A DNA stretch of 64,000 nt. Source: Bacteroidia bacterium (GTDB taxonomy: Bacteria > Bacteroidota > Bacteroidia > 2-12-FULL-35-15). Position 1 is the first letter of the stretch. Each line of letters starts with the position of its first letter. Shown in pieces: positions 27,968 through 35,282 of the stretch. The notes under the pieces are model-generated. The model was not told the origin of the DNA, searched no databases, and saw only the letters and a program-made list of their open reading frames with translations. Both the position numbers and the translations under genes were made by a program. Location: assembly GCA_030654175.1 (NCBI GenBank), contig JAURXZ010000019.1, positions 1 to 64,000 of the forward strand. The letters run 5' to 3'.

Positions 27968-28064
27968 ATAAATCTTTTTTTAATATTGCTGAGGTCTTCG
28001 GTTAACACTGCTTTTGGGGAGTTTGAATGTCATAGTAAAAAGTGTAAAATAGTTTTTCGGGATA

Positions 28065-29006
28065 CTATTCTCCCAACCACTTCTCAATTTCTCCCTGATC
28101 CAGATCAATATAATAAACAGTGTGTTCCACAATACTATTATTCACCAAATAGATGGCAGGCATCTCTGTTCCGGCTAAGTATATAAAATGATTTATGGGC
28201 TTTCCGCCTACCAGCATACAATGTGGAATATCTTCTGTATGTGTTTCTTCAAAAAATGATTTTAAATTTTTTTCGTCACCGTTAAGTACAAAGTAAAAGG
28301 GGATAGAAGGATTACGTTCATGAATAATTCTGATCTTATTAGCCGCTATCCTACAATGCGGGCATTTTAAACTCATAAATGCAATAATATGCTTTCCTTG
28401 CGAAAGTGTTTTTGGTGGGACGTTAAGCGTTGCATGTTGATAAAGGGTGTCCAATTCAATTTTAAAATTTTCTTCCGCTTTATTGAGATATGCTTCTGAA
28501 TAGTTTAATTCAACAGTGTTAAGTATAAAGGGCATTGCAAATGCTGAAAGGAATAGCAATGTATTTATAATGGCAGGTCTTTTACTAAAATTCCAACCAT
28601 CGTGATACTTATACAAAATAAAAAAGCCAACAAGCATAATTGCATTTTTTATCAATGCCTGCAAAGGTGTCATTTGTATAAAAGTGCCAAAGCAACCGCA
28701 ATTGCCTTTATTGCCGGTAAAGAAAATCAATAAAATAAGATAAACAGAAAATATAAGCAACACTGCAATGCCAGATCTATAAGCAATTTTGCGAAGACTG
28801 ATATTGAAGAGCAGAAGAACACCTATAAAAAATTCAAGACCTATTAGGATTCGTGAAATAAATGGAGCAACCTGCCAATTAATAAAACCAAGATCTACAA
28901 AAGTATATTCAAAAGGCTCAATAGGATATAGTTTTGTATATCCTGAAAACAAGAATACTGCACCTAAAAAGGCGCAAAGAAATACGAGTGCAATTTTTTT
29001 TAACAT
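28065..29006 (-). CDS. MauE/DoxX-type membrane protein fused to a thioredoxin-like domain
   Basis: A 313-residue two-domain protein. The N-terminal part (about residues 1-145) has four transmembrane helices with a conserved Cys-Gly-Cys-Phe-Gly (CGCFG) near 100-104, as in MauE/DoxX proteins. After a linker, a thioredoxin-like domain carries a SLKCPHC active site near 211-217 and an EMPAIYLV end-motif near 283-290. MauE-family proteins are linked to periplasmic disulfide formation, and the fusion suggests redox transfer across the membrane to an exported Trx domain. The start at 29006 is preferred; an upstream extension would run into the terminator hairpin. Confidence 0.85.
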   Translation of the reverse strand: MLKKIALVFLCAFLGAVFLFSGYTKLYPIEPFEYTFVDLGFINWQVAPFISRILIGLEFFIGVLLLFNISLRKIAYRSGIAVLLIFSVYLILLIFFTGNKGNCGCFGTFIQMTPLQALIKNAIMLVGFFILYKYHDGWNFSKRPAIINTLLFLSAFAMPFILNTVELNYSEAYLNKAEENFKIELDTLYQHATLNVPPKTLSQGKHIIAFMSLKCPHCRIAANKIRIIHERNPSIPFYFVLNGDEKNLKSFFEETHTEDIPHCMLVGGKPINHFIYLAGTEMPAIYLVNNSIVEHTVYYIDLDQGEIEKWLGE

Positions 29007-29018
29007 ATTTGGGTGAAA

Positions 29019-29052
29019 AAAAAGCGTTCCCGACTGATCTGGAACGCTTTTT
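29019..29052 (-). terminator. terminator hairpin of the small lipoprotein cluster
   Basis: AAAAAGCGTTCC, loop of 10, GGAACGCTTTTT. On the - strand it lies 21 bp after the stop of the last small lipoprotein (29073) and upstream of the MauE/Trx gene, so it separates the two units. Confidence 0.85.
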
Positions 29053-29072
29053 AATAAAAATTTCAATAAAAA

Positions 29073-29315
29073 TTATTTAAGATCGCAAGTGTTTGTCCAT
29101 ACATAACTTGTTCCGCCAAAATCATAAGTACCGGATGTGCTAAGGCATGCTGCTCTTGCATCAGCTTTTTTAGCATCTGTATAAGTTTTTATGCTTGTAG
29201 AAGAAGTGCTGCCAGGAGCTGTGCTAGTGGTTGTACAAGTACAAGTACGGTCTTTTTTGCATGAAGCAAAAGAAAATGCAGATATAACTGCAACAAATAA
29301 TAATACTTTTTTCAT
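29073..29315 (-). CDS. small Cys-rich lipoprotein, paralogue 1 of 3
   Basis: 80 residues. N-terminal MKKVLLFVAVISAFSFASC with lipobox Cys19, then KKDRTCTCTT. The mature part holds a CTC pair (C25, C27), a further Cys in RAACLS, and a terminal TCDLK. Two near-copies lie upstream on the same strand with the same four extra Cys positions. It is likely a small outer-membrane lipoprotein with disulfides. Function unknown; no matching named family was recognised. This copy has a longer Ser/Thr insertion after the CTC motif (TTTSTAPGSTSSTSIKT). Confidence 0.8.
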   Translation of the reverse strand: MKKVLLFVAVISAFSFASCKKDRTCTCTTTSTAPGSTSSTSIKTYTDAKKADARAACLSTSGTYDFGGTSYVWTNTCDLK

Positions 29316-29367
29316 GTTTTTTTTAATTTTTTAAAATGATTAAATAGGTAAATTAATTGTATACAAT

Positions 29368-29595
29368 TTATTTTAGTTCGCAGGTAGTTGTTTCTAAATC
29401 AGTACCAGTGCCTGTTGTATGATCTATACAAACTTTTTTAGCATCACCTTTTTTAGAGTCAATAATAGTAACAACGTCAGTAGTGGCTGGTGATCCATCA
29501 GTATATACAGTAGTACAAGTACAAGTACGGTCTTTTTTACAAGAAGCAAAAGAAAAAGCAGAAATAACTGCAACACATATAAATAATTTTTTCAT
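29368..29595 (-). CDS. small Cys-rich lipoprotein, paralogue 2 of 3
   Basis: 75 residues, paralogous to its two neighbours: MKKLFICVAVISAFSFASC then KKDRTCTCTTVYTDGS, with later Cys in KKVCID and in the end TTCELK. The lipid-attachment Cys19 is followed by Lys-Lys-Asp, a charged start often seen in Bacteroidota lipoproteins. A mid-section VTIIDSKKGDAKK aligns with TYTDAKKADARA in paralogue 1. It is 52 bp from paralogue 1 and 56 bp from paralogue 3; no promoter was seen in either gap, so one operon is likely. Confidence 0.8.
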   Translation of the reverse strand: MKKLFICVAVISAFSFASCKKDRTCTCTTVYTDGSPATTDVVTIIDSKKGDAKKVCIDHTTGTGTDLETTTCELK

Positions 29596-29651
29596 GTTTT
29601 TTTAGTTTTTTTAGTTTGATTAAAAAAAAATAGTAATATCTGATTTTTCAA

Positions 29652-29879
29652 TTACTTCAGTTCACAAGTTCTTATAGTTGTAACAGTACCGTCCACTTTA
29701 GTTGAACTTAAACAATTCGCTCTTGCAGCAGCTTTTGTAGCTTTTGGAAAAGTTGTAACATCAGCGGTTCCACCTGCTACACCGTTATAAGTTGATGTAC
29801 AGGTACAAGTTTGATCTTTTTTGCAAGAAGCAAAAGAAAATGCAGAAATAACTGCAACAAATAATACTACTTTTTTCAT
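29652..29879 (-). CDS. small Cys-rich lipoprotein, paralogue 3 of 3
   Basis: 75 residues and the first gene of the triplet. MKKVVLFVAVISAFSFASC then KKDQTCTCTSTYNG; it keeps the Cys of ARANCLS and the terminal RTCELK. A good Bacteroidota promoter lies at 29911-29941, 32 bp before its ATG. The N-terminal 19 residues are almost identical among the three while the middle diverges, suggesting repeated duplication under constraint for export signal and Cys frame. Function unknown. Confidence 0.8.
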   Translation of the reverse strand: MKKVVLFVAVISAFSFASCKKDQTCTCTSTYNGVAGGTADVTTFPKATKAAARANCLSSTKVDGTVTTIRTCELK

Positions 29880-29910
29880 GTTTTTTTTATTTTTTGGGTT
29901 AATACGGGTG

Positions 29911-29941
29911 CAAACCTAATACATTTATTCTAATCTACAAA
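29911..29941 (-). promoter_or_regulatory. strong Bacteroidota promoter for the small lipoprotein triplet
   Basis: On the - strand TTTG (29938-29941), 19 bp spacing, then TAGGTTTG (29911-29918): an exact match to TTTG-N19-TAnnTTTG. The ATG of the first lipoprotein gene is 32 bp away, giving a leader of about 25 nt. Confidence 0.75.
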
Positions 29942-29987
29942 AAAGATAAAAAAAGTTAAGGTTTTATTTAGAATCCTTCTAAATTAA

Positions 29988-30386
29988 CTATTGCTGCTTA
30001 ACAGGAATAGCACTATAAACACTTGTTCCATTCACCGCTGTAATGTTTACCGGTAGGCCATTCGAACTGATAGAACTTCCATTAACCTCTTTGAAATTAA
30101 CAGGTAAAGCACCATGAATGCTGCTGCCTCCTATTTCTTTTAAATTGATAGGCAATGCTCCATATACACTGCTGCCTCCTATACTTTTTAAATTTACATC
30201 CAATTGATCGCTTACTAACTTCACATTAATAGAACCATCATTATTTACAGGAACGGTTGCAAATTTGTTAAAATTGGTTTTATCGGCTTTGGCTTCATTA
30301 ACTATGGTGGTGTTTTGAATAACAAGCAGTACAAGGGCTACCGCGATTACTGTCAAAATTGTTTTAGTATAAATATCTGTTTTCAT
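29988..30386 (-). CDS. membrane-anchored short-repeat protein
   Basis: 132 residues. One N-terminal transmembrane helix (about residues 10-27, TILTVIAVALVLLVIQNTT) and then, from about residue 60, four tandem units of 16-17 residues: LDVNLKSIGGSSVYGA, LPINLKEIGGSSIHGA, LPVNFKEVNGSSISSNG, LPVNITAVNGTSVYSA, plus a final IPVKQQ. The regular L-P-V-N-hydrophobic beat suggests a small beta-solenoid or strand-repeat fold outside the membrane (inference). No family was recognised. It lies upstream of the small lipoprotein triplet on the same strand, 108 bp away, with its own -7-like TAATTTCG at 30411-30418. Confidence 0.75.
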   Translation of the reverse strand: MKTDIYTKTILTVIAVALVLLVIQNTTIVNEAKADKTNFNKFATVPVNNDGSINVKLVSDQLDVNLKSIGGSSVYGALPINLKEIGGSSIHGALPVNFKEVNGSSISSNGLPVNITAVNGTSVYSAIPVKQQ

Positions 30387-30614
30387 TTTTTTATGTGTTT
30401 TTGTGATTTACGAAATTACAATTTATAATTCAATGTCCTTCAGGTGTCAGGCTAAAGGTGAAATGTCGATTGTTGTTAGTTCTTCGCCACAGATTTCACA
30501 AATTATTTCAAATTTATATGTGTGAATCTGTGCAATCTGTGGCAAATATTACCTCGGGGGTATTCATTTTGTCCCCGGCAAAATCGGCTCTGTAAATTGT
30601 TTAATTGCCTACTG

Positions 30615-30645
30615 TTGAATTGCCAAATTGAAAAGATTATCTTTG
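30615..30645 (+). promoter_or_regulatory. Bacteroidota promoter upstream of the TerB-DnaJ gene
   Basis: TTG at 30615-30617, 20 bp spacing, TATCTTTG at 30638-30645, 21 bp before the ATG. A good match to TTG-N20-TAnnTTTG. Confidence 0.6.
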
Positions 30646-30666
30646 CGCCTCAAAAATTAATTAATT

Positions 30667-31413
30667 ATGGCAAAAGTACAGTTTGGTAAATGGTTAGGCG
30701 GAGGTTTGGGATGGGCCCTGGGTGGCCCTTTAGGAGGTATTCTTGGTTTCGCTTTAGGTTCTGCATTTGATGCTGCAAGTGTTACTGTTAAAGATGATGG
30801 TAAAACAAAATATATTTCTGGCGGAGCTCCGCATGTAGGTGATTTTACTGCGAGTTTATTGGTATTGTCGGCCGCTGTGATGAAAAGCGATGGAAAAATA
30901 CTGAAGAGTGAATTGGATTATGTAAAAAAGTTTTTAGCCCGGCAGTTTGGGGAAGATCATGCTCAGCAGCAATTACTAATGCTGAAAGAAATTTTAAAGC
31001 AAGAAATTCCATTGCACCAGGTTTGTACTCAGATCAAGCAATTTATGCCGCATTCTGAAAGATTGCAGATCATTCATTATCTTTTTGGCATATCAAAAGC
31101 CGATGATCATGTGCATGAGTTGGAATTACAAACAATTCATACAATTGCTAATTACCTTGGTATAAGCGCTGCTGATTTTAATTCACTGAAGGCAATGTAT
31201 TTCAAGGATGCAACAAGCGATTACAAGATCCTTGAAATAGAAACTTCTGCAACGGATGAAGAAGTGAAAAAAGCATATCGTAAAATGGCTGTGAAATTTC
31301 ACCCTGACAAAGTAGCAGCACTTGGCGAAGAGGTTCAGAAAGCGGCAAAAGAAAAATTTCAAAAAGTACTGCAGGCTTACGAAAACATTAAAAAGCAACG
31401 TGGGTTCTCTTAG
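30667..31413 (+). CDS. TerB-like plus DnaJ-domain protein (DjlA-like)
   Basis: 248 residues. A glycine-rich N-terminus with membrane-insertion potential (GKWLGGGLGWALGGPLGGILGFALGSAFD), a TerB/tellurite-resistance-like helical domain at about 60-170 (VMKSDGKILKSELDYVKKFLARQFGE, ISKADDHVHELELQTIHTIANYLGI), then a C-terminal J-domain with the HPD tripeptide at 212-214 (KAYRKMAVKFHPDKV). This matches the DjlA-type layout, a co-chaperone that stimulates DnaK at the membrane. Solitary gene with a promoter at 30615 and a palindromic terminator at 31436. Confidence 0.9.
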   Translation: MAKVQFGKWLGGGLGWALGGPLGGILGFALGSAFDAASVTVKDDGKTKYISGGAPHVGDFTASLLVLSAAVMKSDGKILKSELDYVKKFLARQFGEDHAQQQLLMLKEILKQEIPLHQVCTQIKQFMPHSERLQIIHYLFGISKADDHVHELELQTIHTIANYLGISAADFNSLKAMYFKDATSDYKILEIETSATDEEVKKAYRKMAVKFHPDKVAALGEEVQKAAKEKFQKVLQAYENIKKQRGFS

Positions 31414-31435
31414 AGCTTGCTTGGCAGGTTTTTTA

Positions 31436-31463
31436 ATAACCCCGCCTTTAAAGGCGGGGTTAT
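31436..31463. terminator. perfect 28-bp palindrome, bidirectional terminator
   Basis: ATAACCCCGCCTTT with its exact complement and no loop offset. It lies between the convergent TerB-DnaJ gene (+, stop 31413) and the small gene at 31538 (-). Confidence 0.75.
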
Positions 31464-31477
31464 ATAGAAACACAATG

Positions 31478-31500
31478 AACCTGGGACTTTAGTCCCGGTT
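31478..31500. repeat. AACCTGGGACTTTAGTCCCGGTT hairpin
   Basis: GGGAC/GTCCC with AACC/GGTT outside and a T/G mismatch between them. A dispersed-type hairpin sharing the small gap with the palindrome above. Confidence 0.45.
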
Positions 31501-31537
31501 TGTAAAAACACACAAACTATTTGTTATAAGAGAGCTC

Positions 31538-31765
31538 CTATTTAAGATTAGTATCAATAGAAGCAATCAATTTGCCGGGCACTATTTCAATAAACTCAGG
31601 ACTATTCGTTTCCTGGAATAAATGAAAATTGGTATTGCAAATAAAATGGAAAGCATCATTTCTTCGCAAACTGTTATCTACCAACACCCCATGCTTTCTT
31701 GTTCCGTTCTTTAAATAGATCACTGCATCTATAGCCGGATTGTTTTTTAAATAATTAGTCATCAT
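31538..31765 (-). CDS. small conserved-looking protein downstream of the TonB receptor
   Basis: 75 residues, no signal peptide or membrane helix. AIDAVIYLKNGTRKHGVLVDNSLRRNDAFHFICN is followed by a short acidic region. The run of alternating hydrophobics (VIYLKNGTRKHGVLV) resembles the first strands of an Sm-like/SH3-like barrel; this is only an impression. Two ATG codons in tandem could start it. It ends the - strand unit begun at 34998, 72 bp after the TonB receptor stop. A real but unassigned gene is the likeliest reading. Confidence 0.55.
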   Translation of the reverse strand: MMTNYLKNNPAIDAVIYLKNGTRKHGVLVDNSLRRNDAFHFICNTNFHLFQETNSPEFIEIVPGKLIASIDTNLK

Positions 31766-31837
31766 AATATAAAATTTTTATGATGCAAGATTACCGAACC
31801 GACATTACTGAAATGTTAATGAGAGATTACTAAACAA

Positions 31838-34255
31838 TTAAAATTGCGCTCTCAGAGAAATTATGAAATTTCTGCCTGCAGCGCTTATCCCCGATGAATA
31901 GGGGCGGTACAGTTGATCTGTTATGTTTTCCACCCCGGCATTCAATGCAACATATTGATTAATATAATAAGCCGCTTTGAAATTAAGTGTGTACCAAGCC
32001 GGAGTAAAAGGGAGCCCATTCGCATCTTTAGCATAAGGCACATTGTCTGTACGGTCAACTAAAGGGAGATCTTTGAATTCCATTTTTTTGTTATACTGTG
32101 CATACAGATCAAGTCTAAGTTTTTTGCGGACGTATGTTAAATGTGTACTGCCAAACAAAGGTGCAACATGTGGTTTTGGATAATAGATTAAACTATCCTC
32201 ACTTTGCTCTTCCCCTTTTTGATAGCTGATCTTAGTACTCATTCCAAACCCTTTACCAAAACTGATATCAGCGCCAGCCTGAACACCATATACATAAGCG
32301 CCTGTGATGTTCTGAATGGCAAGCACCTGGCTCAGTTGGCCATCATAATCGATGCTGTCTTGCCCATTGTATTGAAACGCTCTCCGTGCCAAAGCATTTT
32401 TAAGCAAGGTATAATAACCTGCAAAATCCACTTTTAAAAAGTGACCAAATGTTTTAGCCATTCCTATTTCCGCATTATAAGCATATTCTGGTTTAAGATC
32501 AGCATTAGCAACCACAACTGTTCCGGGCTGAGAATCAAAAACTTTGCCCATATCATCCAGGTTTGGTGCTCGGAAACCCGTTGCTGCATTGACGTATACT
32601 TGCCAGGTTGTATTCGGACTATAAACCATACCCAGACTGCCATTCAATGCTCCACTGCTGTTTTCGGCATGAACAAAAGGGAAGGGAAATAAGGTGGTAT
32701 CAAAATCAGCTTTAATTGTATAATGAGTGTAACGTGCTCCGGCATTCAGGATCATTTTTGGATTGATCTTATATTTAAAATTTGCATAAGCTCCATACGC
32801 CTGCCATGTTGAACCGTCCGGATATCGGGTAGTAGTAGGCGTTTCTTTTTGTGTTACAATATGTATCCTGTTCGCTACAGAACCAATTTTATTGTAAATC
32901 ACTTCTGCTCCATAGAACAACGTTGCTTTTTCATTTAATTTTTTATCAAGATCTAAATTGAAAGAATAAGCATCAACTGTTTCTGTTTGATTACGAAGTT
33001 GTTTATTGTTGAATTTCCTGTCGTGACGGCTTTCTTCGTTGTTTTGAACTGCAACAACAAAACGCAACTGGTCGTATATTTTATTGCTTTTTGTATTGAT
33101 AAAACCCAGGCGGTTCATCATCCATTTTTGAGGACCGTAATACCATTCCGCATTATCAAGTACCGCATCATTATTGGCATCTAAGTATAAACGGTCATAA
33201 CGGGGAGCATCTGATGTAGCTGAATAATGAAATGCGTAATCAATGTTCCAGGCTTTGTTGGGTTGAAAACGAATTTTTTGCATCAGATTCAGTTGACTGA
33301 ATGCTGAACCAACTTGCAACGAGGGGTCGTTATTTATAACTGTAGAATCTTTCCCATCAAATGTTTGTGCGTAGGAAGGACGCAGGAAATAAGCGTTTCC
33401 ATCAGAACCGGCACGTAGATCATCATAATCAGCGTAAGTAACACTGGTAAGAAACGACCATTTTTTAGATCCGATATTAAAATCAAGGTGTCCCGTTTTT
33501 TCAGTGTTTGCAGATGAAAAGCGTCCAAAGGTACTACCTGTGACAAGTGTTTTGCTACTGTCAGCAAACTTTGGCTGTAAGGTATGGAAATCCATTACCC
33601 CGCCAATCGCATCACTGCCGTACATTACAGCACCAGGGCCAAACAACACTTCAGTGTTTTCAAGAGCTGATGCATCAATTGAAATAACATTTTGCAAGTT
33701 CCCTGCCCTGAAAATAGCATTATTCATCCGAACACCATCAACTACCAACATTACACGGTTAGTGGAAAAACCTCTCAGGTTAGGTGATCCTCCTGCCAAC
33801 TGGCTTTTTTGAATGTAAACATAGCCACTTGTTTCCAATAGATCCGCTGATGTTTGAGGGTTTTGAAAAGCCACATCTTTTTTACTGATCTTTTCGATCC
33901 GGTTAGGCGTTTCAATTTTCTTTTCTTCCCAACGGTTTGATGAAACGACCACTTCACCAAGTGAAATACGTGTTTCAGTCAATTCAATTTTAAATTTCAT
34001 TGATTCAAGCTGTTGATATGAATAGGAGGGGGATTCATAACCTACCAGTTTAAAATAAACGCTGTCAGCAGCTTTAAAGATGGATGCATCAATTTGTCCT
34101 TTAGAATTGGCATAGGTGGAGTGTGGTGGATTATTAGAATAGACAGCTACACCCGGTATGGTTTGCCGGGTAGTTTTATCCACAATCGTTAATGTTTGAG
34201 CTCCCGAAATTAATGCATAAAGCATCATTGCCATTGAGAGTATATTTTTTTTCAT
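31838..34255 (-). CDS. TonB-dependent outer-membrane receptor (haem/siderophore-type)
   Basis: An 805-residue outer-membrane receptor. Signal peptide, then a CarboxypepD-regulatory-like domain (about 20-95), a plug domain with VVSSNRWEEKKIETPNRIEKISKKDVAFQNPQTSADLLETSGYVYIQKSQ and GSPNLRGFSTNRVMLVVDGVRMNNAIF near residues 100-185, then a barrel ending YRPYSSGISAAGRNFIISLRAQF with a terminal Phe. The sequence suggests the haemoglobin/haem-type group, but substrate assignment is inferred. A small membrane-associated gene precedes it (34998) and another small gene follows. Confidence 0.92.
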   Translation of the reverse strand: MKKNILSMAMMLYALISGAQTLTIVDKTTRQTIPGVAVYSNNPPHSTYANSKGQIDASIFKAADSVYFKLVGYESPSYSYQQLESMKFKIELTETRISLGEVVVSSNRWEEKKIETPNRIEKISKKDVAFQNPQTSADLLETSGYVYIQKSQLAGGSPNLRGFSTNRVMLVVDGVRMNNAIFRAGNLQNVISIDASALENTEVLFGPGAVMYGSDAIGGVMDFHTLQPKFADSSKTLVTGSTFGRFSSANTEKTGHLDFNIGSKKWSFLTSVTYADYDDLRAGSDGNAYFLRPSYAQTFDGKDSTVINNDPSLQVGSAFSQLNLMQKIRFQPNKAWNIDYAFHYSATSDAPRYDRLYLDANNDAVLDNAEWYYGPQKWMMNRLGFINTKSNKIYDQLRFVVAVQNNEESRHDRKFNNKQLRNQTETVDAYSFNLDLDKKLNEKATLFYGAEVIYNKIGSVANRIHIVTQKETPTTTRYPDGSTWQAYGAYANFKYKINPKMILNAGARYTHYTIKADFDTTLFPFPFVHAENSSGALNGSLGMVYSPNTTWQVYVNAATGFRAPNLDDMGKVFDSQPGTVVVANADLKPEYAYNAEIGMAKTFGHFLKVDFAGYYTLLKNALARRAFQYNGQDSIDYDGQLSQVLAIQNITGAYVYGVQAGADISFGKGFGMSTKISYQKGEEQSEDSLIYYPKPHVAPLFGSTHLTYVRKKLRLDLYAQYNKKMEFKDLPLVDRTDNVPYAKDANGLPFTPAWYTLNFKAAYYINQYVALNAGVENITDQLYRPYSSGISAAGRNFIISLRAQF

Positions 34256-34415
34256 TGAATATATTTAAAAAGATTTTATAATAGTGATTTGTTTTGCTTT
34301 CTACAAACGATATAGTTATAGCGCAAACAGAATTTAATACTTTCTTATTCAGTAGGATGCATAATAGCAAACGCTGAAAAAAATCAGATAGCAAATAATT
34401 GTTTTGCTTTTTCAA

Positions 34416-34444
34416 CCCTGACAGGGTTTAAAACCCTGTTAGGG
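34416..34444. repeat. CCCTGACAGGGTTTAAAACCCTGTTAGGG palindrome
   Basis: 14-bp arms with one mismatch and a TA centre. The third member of the family also found at 21303-21444. It sits between the small gene at 34465 and the TonB receptor gene. Confidence 0.75.
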
Positions 34445-34464
34445 GTATAGAACTGAAAACGAAA

Positions 34465-34998
34465 TTAAACAAATTCAGGGGGAGGAGAATCAGTTTCGAT
34501 TAATGTAGATCGGTAATTTAGATTAGTTGAGGAAAGCTGTGTTAAGTTGAACGAAACAATATTAAATTTAGTTAATTCCTCATTCAAAAAATACAGCTTA
34601 GCAAACTTATCTGCTAATTTTTTAGAACCCTGATTTTTTATTGGCTTGTTAGCTGCAATGTGGGTAGCTATATGTTCTTCAAGATTGGCGAATAATAATT
34701 CTTCCTGCTTGTCATTGATACAATAATAGGTAATGGAAGTGTCATTTTTAGTAAGTCTTACAACATCATAAAGTTTGCCTTTGTAGTACATTTCTTTCCC
34801 TTCTTGCTGCCAATCAATTTTGTTGATTTGTTTCTTGTCAATAACAATGGCAGTTAGTTCATTAGGATTTACGTTCCTTTTTATTTCTGCTTTTATTTCT
34901 TTTTTTATTTGATATTGAAAAGATTTAAATGCAATAATATAACCTGCCATATTGAACAGGAAAATGCCAAATAAAAATATAGAAATTACTTTTTTCAT
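34465..34998 (-). CDS. small membrane-associated protein upstream of the TonB receptor
   Basis: 177 residues. N-terminal signal/anchor (MKKVISIFLFGIFLFNMAGYIIAF), then a charged mid-section with YYKGKLYDVVRLTKNDTSITYYCINDKQE and a C-terminal ETDSPPPEFV. Bacteroidota often encode a short anchored protein with a Pro-rich PPPE tail immediately before a TonB receptor; this one has that layout, but no named family is asserted. The start at 34998 is chosen because a promoter (35014-35044) lies just upstream; the frame is open to 35061. It is probably co-transcribed with the receptor. Confidence 0.7.
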   Translation of the reverse strand: MKKVISIFLFGIFLFNMAGYIIAFKSFQYQIKKEIKAEIKRNVNPNELTAIVIDKKQINKIDWQQEGKEMYYKGKLYDVVRLTKNDTSITYYCINDKQEELLFANLEEHIATHIAANKPIKNQGSKKLADKFAKLYFLNEELTKFNIVSFNLTQLSSTNLNYRSTLIETDSPPPEFV

Positions 34999-35013
34999 AA
35001 CGCGGAACCGAAA

Positions 35014-35044
35014 CAAATATAAATGAAATACTTTTAAAATCAAA
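35014..35044 (-). promoter_or_regulatory. Bacteroidota promoter of the TonB-receptor unit
   Basis: On the - strand TTTG (35041-35044), 19 bp, TATATTTG (35014-35021): an exact consensus with the right spacing. The leader to the ATG at 34998 would be very short (about 9 nt). Confidence 0.65.
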
Positions 35045-35070
35045 CAATGTCTTTCTGTCACGCTTTATTT

Positions 35071-35087
35071 TTGGTACAAACATTGCC
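35071..35087 (+). promoter_or_regulatory. sigma-54-like promoter in the gap before the rhomboid gene
   Basis: TTGGTACA, 4 bases, TTGCC: GG at 35073-35074 and GC at 35085-35086, a 12-bp step with both core dinucleotides intact. It points toward the rhomboid gene, 196 bp away, and overlaps none of the opposite promoter at 35014-35044. Confidence 0.5.
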
Positions 35088-35282
35088 ACTATGAATTACT
35101 GATTTAATATGGTTACGAATAACGGATGTTTAGGAGATTGTCCATTAAGAATTGAATGTCCGTCAGAACGATGAAGCCGAGCAGAGAATCCTTATCATTC
35201 GGGGTTTGTGTTTGTTGCTTTTAAACATATAGTTTCGTAAATTCGTAAAGATTAGTTATTCGTAACCGTAATTCGTTGAACT

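Noticed and set aside
29007-29066. Upstream extension of the MauE/thioredoxin gene
   Set aside because: It would run through the terminator hairpin at 29019-29052.
35109-35171. Short Cys-containing frame downstream of the sigma-54-like site at 35071
   Set aside because: The sequence ends in a decayed copy of the GTCAT dispersed repeat and there is no ribosome site.
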